A stretch of DNA of 64,000 nt from Phytopythium helicoides (Eukaryota; Oomycota; Peronosporomycetes; Pythiales; Pythiaceae), in contig JANFNE010000025.1 of the NCBI GenBank assembly GCA_024867545.1, forward strand, positions 862,937 to 926,936, given 5' to 3'. Both the position numbers and the translations under genes were made by a program. This document shows, one piece after another, positions 31,473 through 41,885 of this stretch (positions are counted from its first letter, which is position 1; each line of letters starts with the position of its first letter). Under the pieces are notes generated by a model. The model saw nothing but the letters and a program-made list of their open reading frames with translations, made no database searches and was not told the DNA's origin.

Positions 31473-33413
31473 ATGGTGGCGATTCGATACGCTGCCTTCG
31501 TGGCCATGACCCTGCTGGCCACATCTCGCGCCTACGGTGATTCCAGCGTCGGGGACAACATCGACGTTGGAGCTGGCACAGTCCAGCCACTCGTGGATCT
31601 CGAGTCCAGTTCCAGCGGAAACAGCCTCGACAAGTCGAAGACTATCGAATATTCAACCGTGATGCCTGATGTAGATGTCGAGTCCAACTCCAGCAGCACC
31701 AGTCTGAGTGGAGATGAAATCGTTGGCATCGAGACGGAGACTCCTCAACTAACCGTCGAAGACTCCAGTGCATCTCTGGCGGACACTCTAACTGCGACGC
31801 CAGATGAGTCCAGCTCTCAGGACACCGGAGACATTGTCGTTGAAACCCCGTCACCGTCGGTCGTTGTCGAGGTTGAAGGCTCAACAACTTCCAGCACCAC
31901 CAGCTCCACCTCCACTGGAAGCACTTCCACGTCCTCAGTGCCCAACTGGGTTGGCCCGAACGTTGGCGACGCGTCAGACTCGGCTTGCTACCGCGAGACA
32001 CACTCGAAGGGAACGGCGTGTCCGCTTGGGTACTCAGAAAGTGCCGGAACGTGCTGGGCTCAATGTCCTTTGTCGTATCCTGTCGAGTGCGGAATGGAGT
32101 GCATCCCGCAAAACGATGACTGTTTGCTCGAGGTGCTGACCAAGATTGCGTCGGTGGCCGACGTTGCACTGAACGCTGCGACTGCCGGCGTGTTTGGTCA
32201 AATCACCGCCGCATCCAAGGCCGTTCAGCTCGGTGTCTCGTGCGGCAAGCAGCTATACACTGTCTCCAAGTCTGTCGTTAGTTACATGCGAGCGATGCAA
32301 ACGACTGATGCTGGATCGACTGAAGCACAAATTCTGGAGACCATCTCCCAAGCTGACGTAGTGCTAGTTGACTTGCCAGTCGCGGTCGCCACGTGCTTGG
32401 GGTTGGATGTCCCCACCGATACCACTGACATGGCCAAGTCGATCGTCGACGGTGTCGAAGAAGTTCTCAAGGTTATCATCGAGTCCGACGGAGACATCAT
32501 CGGATCCGCATCATCCTTCATCGAAGCCATCGGTAACATCACCGCCGGTAGCTCTGTCTCCAGCCTCAGCAGCGAAGATGTCCAGTCCCTCTCGGACCTC
32601 ATCGATTCCGGCTCTGACTGCGGTGCCAACCTCAAGACTCTCTCGGACAAGGCTGTGATTGCCGTGGCGCAGATCCGCAACGCGACTCCCGGCATCTCGA
32701 CCGAAGACGTGCGCTCCGCCGTGAGCACGTCCGACCTCGTACTGACGGAGATCCCGGCGGTCACGAACGACTGTATGGCTGAGCTGCTCGAGACCGTCAC
32801 GTCTGATACGGCATACGCGACCCGTGACTCGATCCGTAAGACGTTCGGCGTCATCCTGGAGCAGCTCGTGACGACCGGCACGACGGACGGAGGGTCCACT
32901 GCGTCGACGGTCGAGTACCTGGCCGACATCGCCGACATGGGTCTGGGAGTCATCTCGACGTTCGACCCGACGGGTATCGCGTCCATGATGGCCGAGTTCA
33001 TCCAGCCGATCTGCGGACCGACGGCGTTCCTGGGCGACATCGATGACGGTTCTCTCGCTGATGCGCTCGGACTCGTGACGGTGGACGACGCTTTCAGTGG
33101 CAGCTACGGCACGTGGACGAAGGCTGGCGACGGCGTGGTGACCATCATCTTCGAGAGCACGGACACGGAGGACGTGACGGTGGTGATCCACTCTGGTGGT
33201 GACACGGTGGAAGAGGTGAAGGTTGCGAGCGGGGAGACGGTGACGTGGTCATCGACGGTGTCGGCGCTGCAGGACAAGACTATGTACTTGGACCGTTGGC
33301 GTCCGGGTTTCCTGGGTCTGCCAGGTTCAGGAGGAGGTTCGCTGAACATGTGGATTCCTCGTTCGTCGCAGGGTGGCCACCTGGAGCTGCACGCCAAGAT
33401 CAACGTGAGCTAG
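31473..33413 (+). CDS. Array member 5: secreted 12-Cys family protein with long linker, 646 aa
   Basis: The start at 31473 gives the signal peptide MVAIRYAAFVAMTLLATSRA and lies just below the core promoter; the frame is open further upstream to about 31221 without protein-like sequence. About 135 residues of Ser/Thr/acidic linker follow (runs such as SSTTSSTSTGSTSTSS), suited to dense O-glycosylation. The family body starts at VPNWVGPN near 31938. Cys spacing is conserved (CYRETH, CWAQCPLSYPVECGMEC, VSCGKQ, ATCLG, SDCGAN, NDCMAE, PICGPT). The C-terminal half from about 32440 is nearly identical to member 6. Role unknown. Confidence 0.87.
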   Translation: MVAIRYAAFVAMTLLATSRAYGDSSVGDNIDVGAGTVQPLVDLESSSSGNSLDKSKTIEYSTVMPDVDVESNSSSTSLSGDEIVGIETETPQLTVEDSSASLADTLTATPDESSSQDTGDIVVETPSPSVVVEVEGSTTSSTTSSTSTGSTSTSSVPNWVGPNVGDASDSACYRETHSKGTACPLGYSESAGTCWAQCPLSYPVECGMECIPQNDDCLLEVLTKIASVADVALNAATAGVFGQITAASKAVQLGVSCGKQLYTVSKSVVSYMRAMQTTDAGSTEAQILETISQADVVLVDLPVAVATCLGLDVPTDTTDMAKSIVDGVEEVLKVIIESDGDIIGSASSFIEAIGNITAGSSVSSLSSEDVQSLSDLIDSGSDCGANLKTLSDKAVIAVAQIRNATPGISTEDVRSAVSTSDLVLTEIPAVTNDCMAELLETVTSDTAYATRDSIRKTFGVILEQLVTTGTTDGGSTASTVEYLADIADMGLGVISTFDPTGIASMMAEFIQPICGPTAFLGDIDDGSLADALGLVTVDDAFSGSYGTWTKAGDGVVTIIFESTDTEDVTVVIHSGGDTVEEVKVASGETVTWSSTVSALQDKTMYLDRWRPGFLGLPGSGGGSLNMWIPRSSQGGHLELHAKINVS

Positions 33414-34454
33414 ATTGCACGTATTGTGTAGATTTTCTGTTGTCTAGAAAGCAATATCTTGAAGTAGAATTCTTGTTGACGTCCTTGCTAGTGCTATAGT
33501 TGCTAAGAATGTACTTAGAGGTCTGTTAGCATGGAAGCGGTCTGAGTATTGTCCGCTGTACCGCGCAGCAAATTGACTTCGCCCTTGAGATTGCTGCAGG
33601 TTTCTTTACTCGTGTCAAGTTGGTGGCGAATTCATACAGTAGTCGTCACGGGCATGGATTCCACGCTGCGGCGCAGGTTTGATGGAGGTTGGTCATGGTT
33701 GACATGGAGATCTGTTCCTTTATCCGAATGTAATGGTCTTGCTCTCTTCACCCATGCGTTACACGTCGAAGCTCGAGTACACTCTCACTTATGACTGTTG
33801 CTGCAGCGAGAGCCCATGCCCACTCGCAGGAAAGTACTCTGCTGGTTTTGTGAGGAGCAAGTGGATAGTCTTTATTTGCAGGATCTGTGCAGGATCTGCG
33901 CACCCGTGCTACCTGCATGACAAGTCCAATCTAACCCACAAAGATCGCATGCCGTTGAAGCACTAATGGGTTGCAGCACTCTGGCCCACACAGATCACTG
34001 CGAGGTGTTGCACCGTTGTGATCCTCTTCCCCCATCCATCTGTTTAGCGGCCCTGCGCTCTTCAAACAGACGATTGCGCAGCACAGGATCGGGTCTCGGC
34101 TGGGGACGAGATTAAAGCTTCTACACCTCGTGTTGCTTCCCAACGTCGTACCAGCAAATCCCTTGATGGTGATTGCGTTGAGCTGAGCAAAATCACAGAG
34201 CTCCAGTTATCGAGGTGTAGATCGACAATGTGTTCGTTACGCTGCACATCATTGATGTTGTCCCCCGGTGTACATTCGACGGGTGAGCTTTTGATCTGTG
34301 CACGGCCACGACTTTAGTTCGGCAGAACATACGGACCGCTTGGCTGCCCGCGTTCCACTGCGCTGGACGGTCTCTCAGGCGAGAGTCGCAGTCAGCTCGC
34401 CCCAGTCACAGAGCCATTCCCGATCTTGCCGAACAACGCACAAGTCGACAAGCT
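33414..34454. other. Spacer between array members 5 and 6
   Basis: About 1 kb without a supported gene. An Inr-like CCATTCCC at 34414-34421 lies 41 bp above the start of member 6. Confidence 0.45.
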
Positions 34455-36477
34455 ATGGTGTCTGCTCGGCTGGTGGTTGTTGCGGTCCTGGGCAGCCTTG
34501 CAACGGCAAACGCAGCGTGCAAGTCCAATTTTGAATCGACGGCGGCTCCCGCTGCTGGCACTGTCCAGCCTGTGACTGAGCTCGATTCAGCGTCAGGCAG
34601 CGACTACGATGACTCATGGTCGGCTTCTGACGAGGACGACGATATCTCCACGCCGGAGGTGACAGTAGCTGAGACTTCTGCCCCGACGGAGGCGCCTGCG
34701 CTAGTCCCACTGTCGGATGCCCCGGACGCGACACCAACAGCAACTCCCGAGCTAGACCTCTCAACGCTGGTTGCTACATCTACTGACGCTCCGACCGAAG
34801 CACCGACTGAGGCACCGACTGAGGCACCGACTGAGGCATCGACCGAAGCTCCGACTGAAGCCCCTGCGACTGAAGCCCCCGCGACTGAAGCTCCGGCGAC
34901 TGAAGCCCCAGCGACGGAGACTCCGGCACCGGTTGCCGTTGATGCCACGACGACGTCAACCTCGACGGCTAGCAGCACTACAACTGACAATAGCACTCCC
35001 GTTCCCAACTGGGTTGGCCCGAACGTTGGTGACGCGTCAGACTCGGCTTGCTACCGCGAGACACACTCGATGGGAACGGCGTGTCCGCTTGGGTACTCAG
35101 AAAGCGCCGGAACGTGCTGGGCTCAATGTCCTTTGTCGTATCCTGTCGAGTGCGGAATGGAGTGCATCCCGCAAAACGATGACTGTTTGCTCGAGGTGCT
35201 GACCAAGATCACATCTGTTGCAACCTGCAGCATTGAGCACTGCTACCGCAGGAGTCTTTGGTCAGATCACCAATGCAGCCAAGGCCGTTCAGCTCGGTGT
35301 CTCGTGCGGAAAGCAGCTTTTCACCGTCTCGAAGTCCGTCGTCAAGTATATGCGAGAGATGCAAACGACTGATGCTGGATCGAGCGAGGCCCAGATGCTC
35401 GAGACACTCTCGCAAGCTAATGTTGTATTGGTGGACCTACCAGTTGCCGTCGCCACATGCCTTGGTCTGCCAGTACCGACAGCTGCAGCCAGCACGGCAA
35501 AGGCGATCGTCAACGGTGTCGAAGAAGTTCTCAAGGTTATCATCGAGTCCGACGGAGACATCATCGGATCCGCATCGTCCTTCATCGAAGCCATCGGTAA
35601 CATCACCGCCGGTAGCTCCGTCTCCAGCCTCAGCAGCGAAGACGTCCAGTCCCTCTCGGACCTCATCGATTCCGGCTCTGACTGCGGTGCCAACCTCAAG
35701 ACTCTCTCGGACAAGGCTGTGATTGCTGTAGCAGATATCCGCAACGCGACTCCCGGCATCTCGACCGAAGATGTGCGCTCCACCGTGAGCACGTCCGACC
35801 TCGTTCTGACGGAGATCCCGGCGGTCACGAACGACTGCATGGCTGAGCTGCTCGAGACCGTCACGTCTGATACGGCATACGCGACCCGCGACTCGATCCG
35901 TAAGACGTTCGGCGTCATCCTGGAGCAACTCGTGACGACCGGCACGACGGACGGAGGGTCCACTGCGTCGACGGTCGAGTACCTGGCCGACATCGCCGAC
36001 ATGGGTCTGGGCGTCATCTCGACGTTCGACCCGACGGGTATCGCGTCCATGATGGCCGAATTCATCCAGCCGATCTGCGGTCCGACGGCGTTCCTGGGCG
36101 ACATCGACGACGGTTCTCTCGCTGATGCGCTCGGACTTGTGACGGTGGACGACGCTTTCAGTGGTAGCTACGGCACGTGGACGAAGGCTGGCGACGGCGT
36201 GGTGACCATCATCTTCGAGAGCACGGACACGGAGGACGTGACGGTGGTGATCCACTCTGGTGGTGACACGGTGGAGGAGGTGGATGTTGCGAGCGGCGAG
36301 ACGGTGACGTGGTCATCGACGGTGTCGGCGCTGCAGGACAAGACAATGTACTTGGACCGTTGGCGTCCGGGTTTCCTGGGTCTGCCAGGTTCAGGTGGAG
36401 GTTCGCTGAACATGTGGATTCCTCGTTCGTCGCAGGGCGGCCACCTCGAGCTGCACGCCAAGATCAATGTCAGCTAA
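34455..36477 (+). CDS. Array member 6: secreted 12-Cys protein with Thr/Pro repeat linker, one frame break
   Basis: Signal peptide MVSARLVVVAVLGSLATANA is followed by about 160 residues of acidic and mucin-like linker, including tandem TEAP/ATEAP units. The body begins VPNWVGPNVGD near 35002. Relative to member 5 there is one extra base near 35228-35235; the upstream frame would end at 35372 and the downstream frame runs 35218-36477 to the normal C-terminus HAKINVS. A frame break just after the Cys-rich domain would leave a product with linker, Cys block and a foreign tail. Whether it is real or an error is undecided. The 3' part is nearly identical to member 5. Confidence 0.82.
34782..34930 (+). 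repeat. TEAP / ATEAP codon-level minisatellite in the linker of member 6
   Basis: Units of 12 and 15 bp encode about six TEAP and four ATEAP repeats. Synonymous drift between units is small, which suggests recent slippage. Such Thr/Pro repeats are typical of O-glycosylated stalks. Confidence 0.85.
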
Positions 36478-37435
36478 GGAGCTTCGAGATGTTTGATGTC
36501 GAGCAATAACAGCTCAGTCGATTGGTGTGTTGCATTGCACATGAGTAGAGTAAATTTTGTCCATGCTAATCCTTGATGTAGATTTATGCGTCAACTGTGT
36601 GGATATTCTGGGTTGTACTGCGACTCTATCCTCCACGCGTTCTGCAACAAAAGAAAGCTCAAGAATTGAGCGCTTGCCTTCTCCAGAGTACTACTAAGAA
36701 TGCGAAGCAGACCTTGCTACCTTTCTAACATCTACACCAGGAGTACTCTATAAGGATAAAGGCTCTCCAATTCCGAGTGTTGGGGAGAAAACCGTCTGAT
36801 AGAGTGGTCAATCCCTCTCGGATGCTGCCAAGACCTTTTGTGTATACAGCTTCAACGTGGAGAGGACTACCATTGATGGCCTTTGTTCTGAGATCGCACT
36901 TTGGTCTTTCAGCACAGCAAGCCTTATAGAAAGCCCTTGACGGCAACATTCAACTACGATTTGCTTAATCGCAAGGTGATTCCATTCGGTCAACATTCGG
37001 CTGTGTCAGCAAATTTGTGAAGCCATCGTAGTCAGCATTCTCATTTTTGACTCGATGGGTGCAAGTCAGAAGCCTCTAGACGCGTAGATATGGTGACGAC
37101 TCAATACGCTGCCTTCGGGGCCATGGTCTGCTGGCTACAACCTCATGGCGCTACTTGTGACGGGCCTTATTGACAACCTAGTTGGAATGCAGCTACCCAC
37201 TTTGAACTCCATAAACAACAATCGAATCAAGTATGGTGGTGGATTGAGTTTGGAAACTCTGGTTTATTGCTCTTGCCAAAGCTGGGAGGGCTATTTTGAT
37301 TGATCAAAGCTCAAAATATATTTGTTTGCTAACTTTTGTGATCTTCTCGCTGAAAAGGGAAATCCCGTTGGAAGTGTGAATTGGAGTTTTGACGTGGATG
37401 CAATGGCTCTGCTTGCCAATCATTGACTGAGAACG
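36478..37435. other. Spacer between the array and the kinase gene, holding a family relic
   Basis: No intact gene was recognised. The only structured element is the degraded 5' end of a family gene at about 37030-37170. Confidence 0.5.
37030..37170 (+). pseudogene. Degraded 5' end of a seventh array member
   Basis: This stretch aligns with the promoter, 5' leader and signal-peptide codons of member 5. Shared tracts include GGGTGCAAG, CAGAAGCCTC and ATACGCTGCCTTCG. The start codon at 37090 survives (MVTTQYAAFGAM against MVAIRYAAFVAM), but indels then shift the frame and a stop follows. No Cys domain follows before the kinase gene, so the rest of the copy has been lost. Confidence 0.75.
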
Positions 37436-40400
37436 ATGGGGTGTGTAGCAAGCCGCCCAGAGTCTCCAGCGCCACCAGATCCGCACAATACCGAAACCAA
37501 CCCTCCTGCTGTCGAACCAGGCGATGGTGATGCCAAGCACCAACTCCTTGATTCCACTAATTCGCCTAGACCAACCGGTGCTGAGACCAATTCGTCTCTG
37601 TTAGCTTTGGCCATGGAGGCAGAAGGTGGGCGAAAAATGTCATTTAATCATCGTGAATCGCGGAATACTCCAGGTGACTCCATTGATACGCTGACGGACG
37701 GTACCGGTCCAACCCCGAGCTCAGTAGTGCTCCGTGCCAAGCAGCCGTTCGAGAGTAATGAAATCCACCACTTGGATGAGGTACCATCCGCTACCATTCT
37801 TACTGATGTAACGTACTCCATGCGCGAGCAGCGGCTTGGAGCGTCAATGTCGACAATGACCCTGGCTGCCTCCAGTCAACAGCTTGGCACGAGAAAGCTA
37901 CCTGAACCACTCCAAAATGGTGCATCTCCACCAGTCTTTCATATTTCATCTAGCGCAATTACCTCTGCTACGAGCAACGGACGAGCTCAAAACGACCTGC
38001 TGACCATCGATAGACAAATCGAGCCCCACGGAGCACCAATGCTGGCTGGAGTTGTGCAGTCTGATCAAGCTCAGATTCCAACTGATGGACATCCATCTAT
38101 CACCCGCGGCAGACACCCGATTGCAGGATACGAGCTACCTCCTCGAGGACGTGGAGGTATCGGAGTTGGTAGAGGGCAGCCTCCGATGATGCCCGCCTTC
38201 CGAGCCCAGCCTGTGCTGGTTTCTGACAGTCCAATGGGTCTAGGTTTCCCAATAGGCTTTCCTGGTCGAGGTCAGCCTCTACGTGTTCAAATTCCTCCAG
38301 TCGCTAATAATGATCCGCACGTTGCACTGAAGATCGAGGCTGTGTCAGCCAGTAAGGACAAAAGTGGAATTGATGAAGACGATGCAGACGCTGATGATGA
38401 TGATGATGATGACGACGATGATGATGATATAGTTGGGGAAGATGACGTAGTCGAGGACTGGGACTTAGGAACTGAAAGTCACTTGAACAGCGCGGACAAG
38501 GATACAGCTGGGAACTCTAAGCAACATCATGAACAAACTCAATTGGTTGACACGTCAATTTCACAAGCACAGACGCAAGGAAAATTCCCAGCCAATCATC
38601 CAGTCCGTGGCAAGTTTCGCCCAGCTTTCGAAGCAACGGATGATGTGCAGATAGTTGAATCCGGTAGCAGTGACAGTGACGACAGTGGCGATGACGGTGA
38701 AGATAGTGTTATCGGGAGTGCAAGTGAAGGTATTCATGACTGGCTCGGCACTGACACGGCATTACCTGATACTCCACCAATTTCGCAAACGAGCTCTCCG
38801 AAATCGCGCTCGACCTCTGTCGGACATATGAAGAATCCTGCATCTCCGCTTTCAAAGCCATCTAGCGCCCAAACAATATCGGTTCACCCATCAGCATTGG
38901 TGCCTGCGAAGCAACACATAGCAAGCGCATTCCCACCGGGTTTTACTCCTTTCCAGATCTCTAGTAACGGCCCACAGCCGCCACAGCACCTCCCTCCGGG
39001 AGTCCAAATTCGCCTTTCTCCAACAAGGAGCCCTATTGGAACGGGAACAGTTGTCACACAAGGTTTTCAAGTATCGCCAACAAAGCAAACTTCGTATCGA
39101 GGCAATATTATGAGTAATGTTGTTCCGTCAGTCGTTCCGATGTCTATGATCAGCCAAATGTCACCTGTAAAAATTGCAGTAGGGGCTACTGCGTCACCAC
39201 CATCGCCAACCCCAGGAAACGGTCAGACTGCAGCTATTCGTGATACTAAGGTTGTCAAGAAGAAGAAAGCAGAGCTCCCACAACATAATTTGCCTCATCC
39301 TGTGCCAAAGTTTGGTGACTGGCTGAACTCCCGCACGATGATAAACAACTACATCATCCTTGAGACGTTGGGAGCAGGAAGCTATGCTGAAGTAAAGCTT
39401 TGCAAAGAGAAGCAGTCGGGCAAACTTTTTGCGATGAAGTTCATCAGTCGAGATATCATGAAGAAAGACAAGCTCGGCAAACAGAGCAAGCTCGATGACA
39501 TCAAGCGCGAGATTGCTATCATGAAAAAGCTCCACCACCCAAACGTATTGCGTCTATATGAAGTTATGGATGATCCAAAGATGAACAAGTTATTTCTCGT
39601 GCTTGAGTACATGAAGAATGGCGACTTGCTGACCCATCAGAAGAAAAAGCATCCCCACGGGGCACTGGAAAGCTTCCTTGACCACGATCTTCATTGCATA
39701 TTCCTTCAAGTAATCCTTGGTCTCGCATACTTGCATGAGCAAAAGATTGTGCATGGTGACATCAAGCCACAAAATCTACTCGTTGGTGACAAAGACGTTG
39801 TCAAGATTGCCGATTTTGGCATCTCGCAATCCCTTTACGGAAGCAAACAAAAGCTTCTAGACATGGCTGGCACTCCAGCGTTCATGTCCCCTGAAATGTG
39901 CTCGGGTGAGGAATACTCGGGACAACTAGCTGATATTTGGGCTGTTGGTGCCACGTTCTTCATGCTCAAGTTTGGACAGCCCCCATTTGTTGCCAAATCG
40001 GCAATGCAAATATTTGAGAAGATTCAAAATGACCCGCTAGTATTTCCGGCGCCGATCGACCCCTCCCTTCAGCACTTGTTGACAGGGATGCTGACTAAGA
40101 ATCCGCAGGAGCGAATGACACTGCTCGAAGTGATGACACATCCTTGGGTGACAATGGACGATAGCTCTGGCGCATCATCGTTGCATACAGCGATCCCTTC
40201 AATTTCTGTGTCAAAGGAAGAAATTGATCATGCTGTTGGGGGGCAAGATCGATTTGCTTTGATAGTAAATACGCGGGCTCAGATGATGAAGCGATTGCAT
40301 CAGGCCCGCCTCGAGGTGCTTGAACGCCACCGAAGACAACACCAACCATCCGCAACGTCAGATTCGAATGCAGCAGGCACAGTTGCAAGCACCACCGCTA

Positions 40401-41833
40401 TCATGCCTAGTGCACTATCTGGTGTTGTTGCTGATGCAGTGTTGCACCAGCGGTCAACTCCAACGAAGGTAAGCGGACGTCCGAAGGGGAACAAAATTCA
40501 CGCATGCGTGGGCCATGAGGGAGCTGAGTCGGACCGACAGATGCTTACGAGTGAAGAAATTCAGTATCGATCTCAGCTTTTTTCGAGAAAGAAACCTAGC
40601 AACAGCAAAAATACGGTGGAGCTCCCAAAAGCAGCGGGTGCACCAGACTATACGATAAGCCAATTTGAGCAGTGTGGTGAGAGTGATGCAGATGAAAACC
40701 TATCGAGCGATGACGACGATGTTGCTGTCTCGCAATCACCCCAGTTGCTGGACGAGCTGTTGTTGACAACGTTGTCAATGCCCCCTCTCTCGAAAACAAA
40801 CGGACCAAAGGGACACGTTGGGACACACTCCAGCTCCGGTCATGAATATACATTCAGCAACAGCAGTCTAGCGATGGCAACAATTTACGGAGAGTCCAGT
40901 GATGAGCAAGCTTATCACAGTGAAAATGCTGTCCTAGGGGTTCGATTCGGGGTTTCATCGCTTCAAGGGCGTCGAAACACTCAAGAAGACCGATGGGTGG
41001 TGGTCCCTGCGCTTGACAGCGAATGCGAGAACGTTGCGTATATGGGGTTATACGACGGCCACGGCGGTGAGGAGTGCGCAAATATTCTTCATGATCAGCT
41101 GCATTCCTGGGTCTTCAAAGACTTTGGTGAGAGCGTCGAGCACATCGGTGAGGCGCTTGAGGGCTGCTTCGTGGAGCTCGACTCGTTTGTGTGCGACTAC
41201 TTGCTGCAAAAAGGAGACTTGAGCGGCTCAACAGCCACAAGCATCGTTATGACGACCGGTTCAGATCGGCGCAGCGTGTCGATGACTGTCGCGCATGTTG
41301 GCGATTGCCGGCTAATCCTGGTGCGGCGGAACGGCGAAGTCGTCAACATCACTAGAGACCACCGCCTGGATTTCGCCCCTGAGCGAGAGAGGATCGTTCA
41401 ATTAGGTGGACGCGTCGTGAACAACCGCGTGAACGGCGTGATGGCCATCACTCGCGCGTTCGGAGATCTCGAGTTCAAGGGTCTACTAGGCCGGCGAGGG
41501 AACGGCTCGTCGGCCTTGTCCATGGGCATCGCCCCGATCCTTCAGCAGCAGCAGAACCCGTTCGCCAAGGACGAGGAGAAGACTCCCGCTCTGCTAACCG
41601 CTCGGCCAGACGTGCACTCAGTATCGCTGGACCCCTCGACCGACGAGTGCCTCGTGCTCGCGTGCGACGGGCTCTGGGACGTGCTAACGAGCGAGGAGGC
41701 GGCCGAGATCGTGCGCGAGCGCCTCAAGCTGCACGGGAGCGTGCAGCTGGCGGCCAAGGAGCTGGCACAGGAGGCCATCCGCCGCTACTCGAACGACAAC
41801 ATCACGGTGCTGCTGGCCTCGCTCGCCTCGTGA
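37436..41833 (+). CDS. CaMKK-like protein kinase fused to PP2C phosphatase, predicted dual-acylated, 1465 aa
   Basis: One intact frame joins opposing activities. The N-terminus MGCVASRP offers Gly2 for myristoylation and Cys3 for palmitoylation, so membrane attachment is likely. Residues 10-630 are low-complexity, with a poly-Asp run near 318-335. The kinase domain spans about 638-905: Gly loop GAGSYAEV (646-653), Lys668, catalytic loop HGDIKPQN (773-780, Gly in place of the usual Arg), DFG from 793, and the activation segment GTPAFMSPE ending at 820. It most resembles CaMKK/SNF1-activating kinases. The PP2C domain spans about 1168-1465 with metal-binding QEDR (1183-1186), DGHGG (1207-1211), DGLWD (1411-1415) and SNDNIT (near 1452-1457). 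No intron is needed. The fusion may self-regulate or switch a shared substrate at a membrane; that is inference. Confidence 0.92.
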   Translation: MGCVASRPESPAPPDPHNTETNPPAVEPGDGDAKHQLLDSTNSPRPTGAETNSSLLALAMEAEGGRKMSFNHRESRNTPGDSIDTLTDGTGPTPSSVVLRAKQPFESNEIHHLDEVPSATILTDVTYSMREQRLGASMSTMTLAASSQQLGTRKLPEPLQNGASPPVFHISSSAITSATSNGRAQNDLLTIDRQIEPHGAPMLAGVVQSDQAQIPTDGHPSITRGRHPIAGYELPPRGRGGIGVGRGQPPMMPAFRAQPVLVSDSPMGLGFPIGFPGRGQPLRVQIPPVANNDPHVALKIEAVSASKDKSGIDEDDADADDDDDDDDDDDDIVGEDDVVEDWDLGTESHLNSADKDTAGNSKQHHEQTQLVDTSISQAQTQGKFPANHPVRGKFRPAFEATDDVQIVESGSSDSDDSGDDGEDSVIGSASEGIHDWLGTDTALPDTPPISQTSSPKSRSTSVGHMKNPASPLSKPSSAQTISVHPSALVPAKQHIASAFPPGFTPFQISSNGPQPPQHLPPGVQIRLSPTRSPIGTGTVVTQGFQVSPTKQTSYRGNIMSNVVPSVVPMSMISQMSPVKIAVGATASPPSPTPGNGQTAAIRDTKVVKKKKAELPQHNLPHPVPKFGDWLNSRTMINNYIILETLGAGSYAEVKLCKEKQSGKLFAMKFISRDIMKKDKLGKQSKLDDIKREIAIMKKLHHPNVLRLYEVMDDPKMNKLFLVLEYMKNGDLLTHQKKKHPHGALESFLDHDLHCIFLQVILGLAYLHEQKIVHGDIKPQNLLVGDKDVVKIADFGISQSLYGSKQKLLDMAGTPAFMSPEMCSGEEYSGQLADIWAVGATFFMLKFGQPPFVAKSAMQIFEKIQNDPLVFPAPIDPSLQHLLTGMLTKNPQERMTLLEVMTHPWVTMDDSSGASSLHTAIPSISVSKEEIDHAVGGQDRFALIVNTRAQMMKRLHQARLEVLERHRRQHQPSATSDSNAAGTVASTTAIMPSALSGVVADAVLHQRSTPTKVSGRPKGNKIHACVGHEGAESDRQMLTSEEIQYRSQLFSRKKPSNSKNTVELPKAAGAPDYTISQFEQCGESDADENLSSDDDDVAVSQSPQLLDELLLTTLSMPPLSKTNGPKGHVGTHSSSGHEYTFSNSSLAMATIYGESSDEQAYHSENAVLGVRFGVSSLQGRRNTQEDRWVVVPALDSECENVAYMGLYDGHGGEECANILHDQLHSWVFKDFGESVEHIGEALEGCFVELDSFVCDYLLQKGDLSGSTATSIVMTTGSDRRSVSMTVAHVGDCRLILVRRNGEVVNITRDHRLDFAPERERIVQLGGRVVNNRVNGVMAITRAFGDLEFKGLLGRRGNGSSALSMGIAPILQQQQNPFAKDEEKTPALLTARPDVHSVSLDPSTDECLVLACDGLWDVLTSEEAAEIVRERLKLHGSVQLAAKELAQEAIRRYSNDNITVLLASLAS

Positions 41834-41885
41834 CGCCACCAGCTTTTATTTTATTTTTTGCTTTGGCGCTTTCGACCCGAGGGAC

